DNA of 64,000 bases from Phellopilus nigrolimitatus (taxonomy: Eukaryota; Basidiomycota; Agaricomycetes; Hymenochaetales; Hymenochaetaceae), in assembly GCA_021029095.1 (NCBI GenBank), contig JAJOHG010000064.1, forward strand, positions 62,001 through 126,000, in the 5' to 3' direction. Positions within the stretch are counted from its first letter, which is position 1. Each line of letters opens with the position of its first letter. The notes beneath the pieces were generated by a model. The model was not told the origin of the DNA and did no database searches. It saw only the letters and a list, made by a program, of their open reading frames with translations. This document shows, one piece after another, positions 56,284 to 64,000 of this stretch. The translations under genes were made by a program, and so were the position numbers.

Positions 56284-59200
56284 GCGAGAGAAGGCGCGGG
56301 ACAATAAGGACAAGGAGCAAGGAGCACAAGGCGACGGTTTGTATTTAAGTAGCTCAAGGAACCTAGAATGAAAAGTAATAACCCTTAATAAGGTAATTAC
56401 TTAGCTAATATGTACAAAAGTAAACAATTGGAATTGTTTCGCTTGTCCTCTAAACTCTTCCATTTTCCTATGGCGATGAGACGCTATCGGGCAACCCCCT
56501 CTGTACTGTATCCTGGCAACTGTATTCCCACCCGATACAAGGTCTAGTTTACTTATCATCTTGATTCTGCTTGCTCGATATGTGGAACCCGAGTATCATA
56601 TTCTGTCAAACCGCTGAGAGCTTCATCTTCTCATGAGACGCGTATCACTCTATTTCTATCGACGATGCTCGCAAAAGCCTTACCTATAAGCCGATGTTGA
56701 ATGCTATTCTGATGCTTGAAATTTGTTCCAGCCAAGACAGCGGACGCGTCGTTTTCTACTTTCATCTCCTTGACAATTGCAATCCCTTCACGTAGAATCC
56801 CGCGCACATTCCATGGACGTGAGCATGCAACCGGTACCGCGACCGATTATCATCGAAAACCGCCGAGGAAACGGTGGTTGAGGAAGATATCTTGGCCAGC
56901 GCGCCCATACGCAGTATCAGTAGTCATTCATCCCTTCTATTTCTATCGAACATGTATCATACGATGGCTGAACGACATCTTCAATTATCTCCAAACGATT
57001 TGCTGCCTTCGAGGTAACTGAAAGCCCTATTCGGCATAAGGGAACTTCAGTGAGTGCTGAAGATGCGACTGTCCTGGAACCACCACCATCTCTGACTTTC
57101 TCCCACACATTCTTTGGTATTTGCACGAACTGCGACGAAGACGCAAATCATCGATCTCTCTGTCGGACGTTGCCTTCCAAGCGGCCCTGCTGATGGTGCG
57201 AAGGTTATTCGATTCAACATGTTTTGCTTCCGGCCGGCGGTTACCGTTTTGACTCCGTCTGTCTATAAAAGTTCTGCGATCACTGTTGGTACTACGATGC
57301 GGGCCGTCTTTCTCTCTTCGACCTCTCAACCATCAGGCATCGTTGATATACCGCGAGCTCGTCTGTCATACGCGTTCGTGCAGCTCAGTGGCACCAACCG
57401 ACTATGGTCTTTCTACTCTCTCACACGTACCTCGTCCTTCACCGGCTCTCGCCTTTCTTTGTTCCTCTGTCGCGTTCGCCTATCCAAGCCTGCCTTCCCC
57501 GACGACACCAGCGAACTATCAAATCAATATGTTCGCTTTGCGCCATCTATTGGATCCCATCCTGAAATAACCAGTTGGACTCTGGTCGTTTGTCCTTGGG
57601 AAAAAGTCACCTGGTCATCTGTCTGGCCCTCGAGGTCGCTGTGGTTCTTTCAAGGCTATAAAGCCAAATATAATCTGGCCTCCGAACGCCGCATGCCTTC
57701 ATTCTGCGCTAATAATAAACCTATATCGCTCTCCGCAGCTCGAGATGACAACAGCGCCCAGCTACCCAAAGCCGCTGCTACTTCTTGCGATCAACAATCT
57801 CCGGATCGCGGGATGAATGATCACTAGGAAAAAATGCTCCAATATTGCAAGGACATTGATGGGCCACGCTGAAAGGCCCTTCTGAAACCAAACGGCGTAA
57901 GCACTATCATTTAAAGTTCTCAATAAAAGTGGCAGATGCTTCGCTTTGGAATCAACGTTCATCTTGATGTCAGCAGCGCAGTAGCATACTTCCAGCGTTC
58001 GCAACTTAACGTATGCGCGAGAACTTTCCTTTAACGTGGCCGCTGGGACCAAGCCTAGGTTCATAACTAGTCATCGTTGAGTTGTGTTGAATATCGACAA
58101 CTATTCTATGGTATATTGGTGACGCCTGGTTTCGAACCTAGACCATGCTTTTAGAAGCATTGAAGTTCCAACCTCATTGTCCTCAATTCAAGATGAATCT
58201 AGCCTTTCATAGCAGCAGCACAGTTCGTCTTTGACTCGGGATCTTTGCGTGCAACCGCCCATATTACAAAATTGGTGCTTCGTCTGTCCCTGGTTCGCGG
58301 ACCCGAAGAGGGTCTCTCGGTCTTTCTCTACGTTGCCTCTATTGATGTGCTCGTTGGTGCCTGCCGGGTCCGAGCGCGAAGACGGAACTCGTGTTGGACT
58401 GTAGATCTTTACATCTGCATACGGCAGAACAGTTATCGAGAGTATTGAAGTTGCCTTGCGGCGGCGCCGTCGCTTGTCCGCAGTTCGTTATCTTTGACTT
58501 CACTGATCATCGCACACCGCCTCGTGGTCTTTGCCCCCTCGCGCGTGCAAGGCTGGCGCGGCGCGAACTGCGGGATGCCAGAGCGGGGCCCCGGGGTAGA
58601 CTTTCTGCGCACGCAAGTTCGGACGGACGATGGGGTGATAAGCTGGGCGAACGTGGGCCGAAAGTAGCGAAAAGTGCAAGCGTGATAGGTGCGTCCCGAG
58701 ACTTTAAGAAATCAGACGTTCGTGCTCGACTGCTTGATCGCTTACATATCTACACCGGGGCTTATTTCAGCTTACTTGCACAAAAAAACAGGCACCGAGG
58801 GGGAGGGGGATCGAGGAAGTCGAAAAGACGAGAAACGAGAAATTGACAATGGGAAGAACGCCCACTCACTTCTCAAACCGTACACGCGCTGAGCGTACGC
58901 ACTCTATATCTTCTGCCTTTGATACAAATCCTTCGATAGTCATATTAATACCGGAGCCTGTTTGTTCTCCGAAAAGAGAGATATGTTACAGCGAATAACA
59001 GGCCAGGAGGAGCCGTGTCATCATAAACATGATAATACATAATTTTGCGACAGTGATGGCAAGAAGGGGGTGTGCGTTATAGCCGCCAGATGGCGTCAAA
59101 TGAGTGCGTTATGAGTGGTGTCGGTATCGAGATCGATGCGGTGTGGTATTGTGCGATGGTGGCGAGCGCTGTTGCACGTTCGAGGATCTACTGGTTTTCG

Positions 59201-59309
59201 TCGGCAACTTTGATGTCGATATGACTTGGACAGAACGGGGAGCGCGCAGCGAATGGCAGGCGAGAAGAGCCGTGGGTCGTGCGTCCTTTGAGTAAATCTG
59301 GCGCAGGAA
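56284..59309. other. 3 kb between the two MAP kinase genes, no supported gene
   Basis: The longest frame is plus 57114-57827 (237 codons), with no recognisable motif and unlike coding sequence. A degenerate tRNA-like piece lies near 58118-58174 on minus. Nothing here could be called a gene. Confidence 0.45.
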
Positions 59310-61052
<1,743 letters not shown>

Positions 61053-61936
61053 ATCTGCTTCGTGTGGTGTGTATCTGGCCGTCGATGCTGGCAGTGGTGA
61101 TGGTCGATGGGAAAGGAGCGAAGACAAGAACAAGAAGTGAGGAATGGACGCTGTACTTGCTACTGTAGACTAGACCAGAAACGGGAGAGGACCAATATAA
61201 TTCCATTTATATACTTCGGCACGTAATGCGTCACATGACTCGCTCTCTTGTCTTCCATGGCGGCACTTTGGCTTCAATCCGCATCACTAAAGACTTGACG
61301 GCAGACCGGACTTGCGGTTCGTATGAGCGAATCCCGACATTCGCAAATTGTATCCGTCTGTGTTTTACCCAGAGCCAAGGGTATCCTATGTATTCTTGTT
61401 ATTCCGAAATTCAAAATGGCGAATAGATTTGACGTCATGGGAAAGCGGCCCTTTTTCATATGACAATTCTTATCTATGTAGTTTTTTTTTTTTTAATTTA
61501 AAAAAAAGGGATGTTGAAGGCACTGGCATCGTGTGTATCAGACTGGCGTAAGCAGGTGCTCGACTATTCAAAGAGAGAGAGAAAATGAATACAGGTTATA
61601 AACGATTTTTTTTAAATGTACGTGCCGACCCCACCTCCTGATAATTTTCGGTAATTGTTTTCAATGGAGACATTTTTCAAAGCTCAGATGCCTGTGGAAG
61701 TACCACTGGGAACGATTTTAAGTCATATGCATAGTACTAGATAGCTAATAGTGCGAGAAAACCCTGTTGTGCCATATTCTCTATCATATATCCAGGGTCG
61801 CCTTTGGCAAACTTTTTTGGTGTTTCTTTTGAATTTCATGGGATTTTGTTGTCACCATTGTAAGATCGGCAGTGGCGGTGTATTCCACTACCGCCGAAAC
61901 GGCGCGTCCTTTCTCTCGCGTCTCTTTCAACCAACC
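61053..61936. other. Divergent promoter region, MAP kinase / dynactin p27
   Basis: Between the minus-strand MAP kinase start and the plus-strand DCTN6 start. AT-rich with a T10/A-rich palindrome-like stretch near 61480-61507. No gene seen. Confidence 0.5.
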
Positions 61937-62522
61937 ATGCCGCCAATGTAAGTCCTGCAACTCGATCTATGGGCGTCACATTCTCAGATAGCAATGCAGA
62001 AAAGATAAATACACAATTCACTCGAAGGCTGTCGTGTGCCAGGACGTCGAGCTCAAGGGAGACATCACCATCGGCGCGGGCACGGTCGTGCACCCGAAGG
62101 CGTCCATTTTCGCTATCGCAGGGCCCATCTTCATCGGCGCGAACAACATCATCGAAGAGAGCGCGGTCATCGTGAACCGCCGCCGCGAGCCGATGCGCAT
62201 CGGTGACGACAACCTCTTTGAAATCGGCACGCGCGTCGAGTGCCCCGTGGTCGGCGACCGGAACACGGTGTGCACGAAGGCACGCGTGCATCACACGGTG
62301 CGCCTGGGCAACTTCTGTGTCGTCGGCCCGCGCTGCCTCGTTGTGCCTGTGGAGGACGAAATCGTGGACGATTATACGGTGTTTTGGGGACCGGACGCGG
62401 AGAGGAGGATGTGGAGCGGGAGGGGGAAGGTCCAGGAGGCGGATTTGAGGAAGAAGCATGGGGATTATCTGAGAGAAATGCTGCCGAAATTTAACCGTCA
62501 GAGGAGAGGTGATGCATCGTAG
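61937..62522 (+). CDS. DCTN6: Dynactin subunit 6 (p27), left-handed beta-helix
   Basis: Two exons, 61937-61947 (only 11 nt, ATG plus three codons) and 62000-62522, separated by a 52 bp intron (GTAAGT...TGCAG); about 177 aa. Dynactin p27 sits on the pointed-end complex with p25, Arp11 and p62 and helps bind cargo such as endosomes for dynein transport. Hexapeptide-repeat pattern: ITIGAGTVVHPKASI, AGPIFIGANNIIEESAVIVN, IGDDNLFEIGTRVECPVVGD, HTVRLGNFCVVGPRCLV. DCTN6-like features are VVCQDVELKGDITIG at the start, ENDVxxG-type turns and a C-terminal DYLREMLPKFNR. The first exon was chosen because only it restores the frame of KDKYTIHSKAVVCQDV; the second-exon frame itself has an upstream TAG. Confidence 0.88.
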
Positions 62523-62919
62523 CGGAGCCTTGGTGAGTTGCAAAGACGAGCGCTGACCTCTAAGAAGGTTCTGATTTTTGTGATCAGTTTCGTCTGTCTC
62601 TGCAGTTATTTGTCTTGTACATGTACATGTACACACACATCTTTTACTTATGAGAGCTTAGGCTTCATTGCATTGAAAGGCTTCGGGGTTCGATATAGGC
62701 ACAATCTGCAATGTGCTGATCAGTTCCTGCAATAACCCCCTATCCCTTTTGGCAATACATTCCGTAATTAGCAGCAGCTTCTCCTCGCCCCGCAACAACC
62801 TTAGCTCCCCAATACATTGTCATGTGAGCGCGTCTTAGGGGGATACGAAATGCAAATAGATCGCATTGGCGCTTTTTTTATCTTGGCTGGCCTAATCGTG
62901 CACAACGACGTCGACAACA
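62523..62919. other. Intergen
   Basis: Contains a short TACATG repeat (near 62616-62631). No gene. Confidence 0.5.
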
Positions 62920-64000
62920 ATGAGCTCAGTTGTGAAAAGGACGCTGGACACCGAGCAGTTCAGTCCCAACGCTCCAGAGGACGAGAACTTCAAAAAGGAT
63001 GCCGAGCAGGCGGATGCGGTCTCGGAATCCATCTCAGACAGTGTCGGCGCACAAAACTCAAAGGAGGAGCGCAAGCTGGTCAGGAAGCTCGACGGGCGCA
63101 TTCTCCCCATCGCCTGCTTGATGTATCTCTTTGCCTGTGAGCTGCTTTATTGCAAATCACCTCTAAGTCACCTTACGCGCTTGTAATTTTGTGCATTAGT
63201 CCTCGATCGCTCGAATCTGGGAAATGCGCGTCTGCAAGGACTGCCCCAGGATGTGCTGCACGGCGACCCCACTGGCATTTTGTTCGACTGGATCAACTCG
63301 GCGTTTTTCTTCTCTTATGTATGTCAACGGACCTCTAGTCAAGTCTTTACTTTCCTTCTTGCGCCCTTCTTTCGACTTTCGGAATTTGATGTAATCGTTG
63401 GCCCGTGTTCAGATCCTCTGCCAAGTCCCCGCATCGGTCACCTCGAAACTCTTCCCGCCGCGTCTCTGGCTTGGCGCAGCGGCGATTGGGTGGGGAATTT
63501 GTTCGACATTGATGGTTAGCAGAATTTTTTTATTTAATTATATTTAATTATATTTATGCTCCTTGAAAACTGGTTGAAATATGGTACAGTCGACCGGATT
63601 CAACTTCGCTGGCTTGTTGGTCGCTCGCATCGGTCTGGGCGTTTTTGAGGCGGGCTTCGGCCCTGGTATTCCCGTCTACTTGTGTACGTCGAAATTAAAT
63701 ATCTTCAGACAACACGCGTTGACGTCACCTCTTCCCAATATACTTAGCCTATTTCTACACAAAACACGAAATGGGACTGCGCATGGCGTACTGGTTCGGA
63801 TTCGCCGCCGTCGCGGGCGCATTTGGCGGGCTCATCGCGTTCGGCGTCCAGCACGCCCACGCAGCCGTTGCGGACTGGCGCCTTTTGTTCATCATCGAGG
63901 TGATTTTCTTCTTCTTTTTCCTTACAAAACGTTATATTCGAAGGAAAGCTAACACCGGACTACGCTTTGCACAGGGCATACCCGCCGTCCTCATGGGCCT
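62920..64000 (+). CDS. MFS transporter, allantoate/anion:cation symporter type (3' end off window)
   Basis: Exons 62920-63136, 63200-63318, 63413-63514, 63590-63683, 63748-63899 and 63975 onward; the gene runs past the right edge. The N-terminal 50 residues are soluble and acidic, followed by KLDGRILPIACLMYLF (helix 1), LDRSNLGNARLQGLP (the DRSNLGNA motif of the ACS/Dal5 family), FFFSY, VPASVTSKLFPPRLWLG, FNFAGLLVARIGLGVFEAGF (helix 4, with FEAGFGPG), YTKHEMGLRMAYWFG, and AHAAVADWRLLFIIEGIPA. This is the standard ACS-family pattern. Substrates in this family include allantoate, nicotinate, pantothenate and other organic anions; which one cannot be told from this half. Intron 63515-63589 contains an imperfect TATTTAAT repeat. 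All splice phases agree. Confidence 0.9.

Noticed and set aside
56214..56357. N-terminal extension of MAP kinase 1
   Set aside because: It adds an Arg run encoded by a trinucleotide microsatellite; ATG 56213 gives a normal N-terminus.
57114..57827. 237-codon plus frame between the MAP kinases
   Set aside because: No domain, no splice support, composition unlike the genes around it.

Overview
The window reads as a filamentous basidiomycete nuclear genome, most likely an agaricomycete (mushroom-forming class). Genes are split by many 43-95 bp GT-AG introns. Single-exon F-box/LRR-type genes are numerous, and intact fungal housekeeping genes such as ERG6, MAD3, MAK5 and STN1 are present. No species can be named. 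Most exon models below were worked out by hand from reading-frame continuity, splice sites and recognisable protein motifs.

Layout. 0-3.8 kb: the 3' half of a Ty1/copia retrotransposon with its 3' LTR; just past it lies a short tract that looks like the spliced form of the LTR leader. 4.4-5.3 kb: a three-exon orphan. 6.5-25 kb: an accessory-looking zone. It holds F-box genes at 6.5, 13.2-14.8, 16.8 and 21.3 kb, a nine-exon KduD-like dehydrogenase (minus), a kinase-like gene with no visible start, a 299 bp TA-flanked MITE, ERG6, and an F-box gene with a propeller-like body at 23.2 kb. 25.7-28.0 kb: STN1 (telomere-capping CST subunit) in seven exons on minus. 28.0-31.5 kb: mostly unassigned. 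31.5-32.7 kb: a PNRC/Edc-like decapping-factor candidate, followed by about 2 kb of extremely pyrimidine-rich strand. 35.3-43.8 kb: the second propeller-like F-box gene, two more F-box genes, and MAK5 between them. 45.3-48.0 kb: a 16-exon secreted PhoD-type phosphatase with a broken frame. 49.3-51.8 kb: an Rrm4-like endosomal mRNA-transport protein (minus). 52.5-54.2 kb: MAD3 (minus). 54.8-61.1 kb: two ERK-type (Fus3/Kss1 class) MAP kinases (minus) separated by about 3 kb. 61.9-62.5 kb: dynactin p27 (DCTN6). 62.9 kb to the edge: the 5' part of an MFS transporter.

The genes do not form a pathway or cluster; neighbours are functionally independent and mostly have their own promoters. The unifying features are F-box expansion (six LRR-like and two propeller-like members in 64 kb), transposable-element debris, and single-nucleotide frame breaks in conserved genes (MAK5 twice, PhoD once, possibly Rrm4). 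The frame breaks could be real lesions or residual assembly indels. The strongest items for follow-up are the spliced-looking LTR leader, the MITE, the frame-break cluster, the pyrimidine-rich tract behind the decapping-factor candidate, and the Rrm4-like gene.
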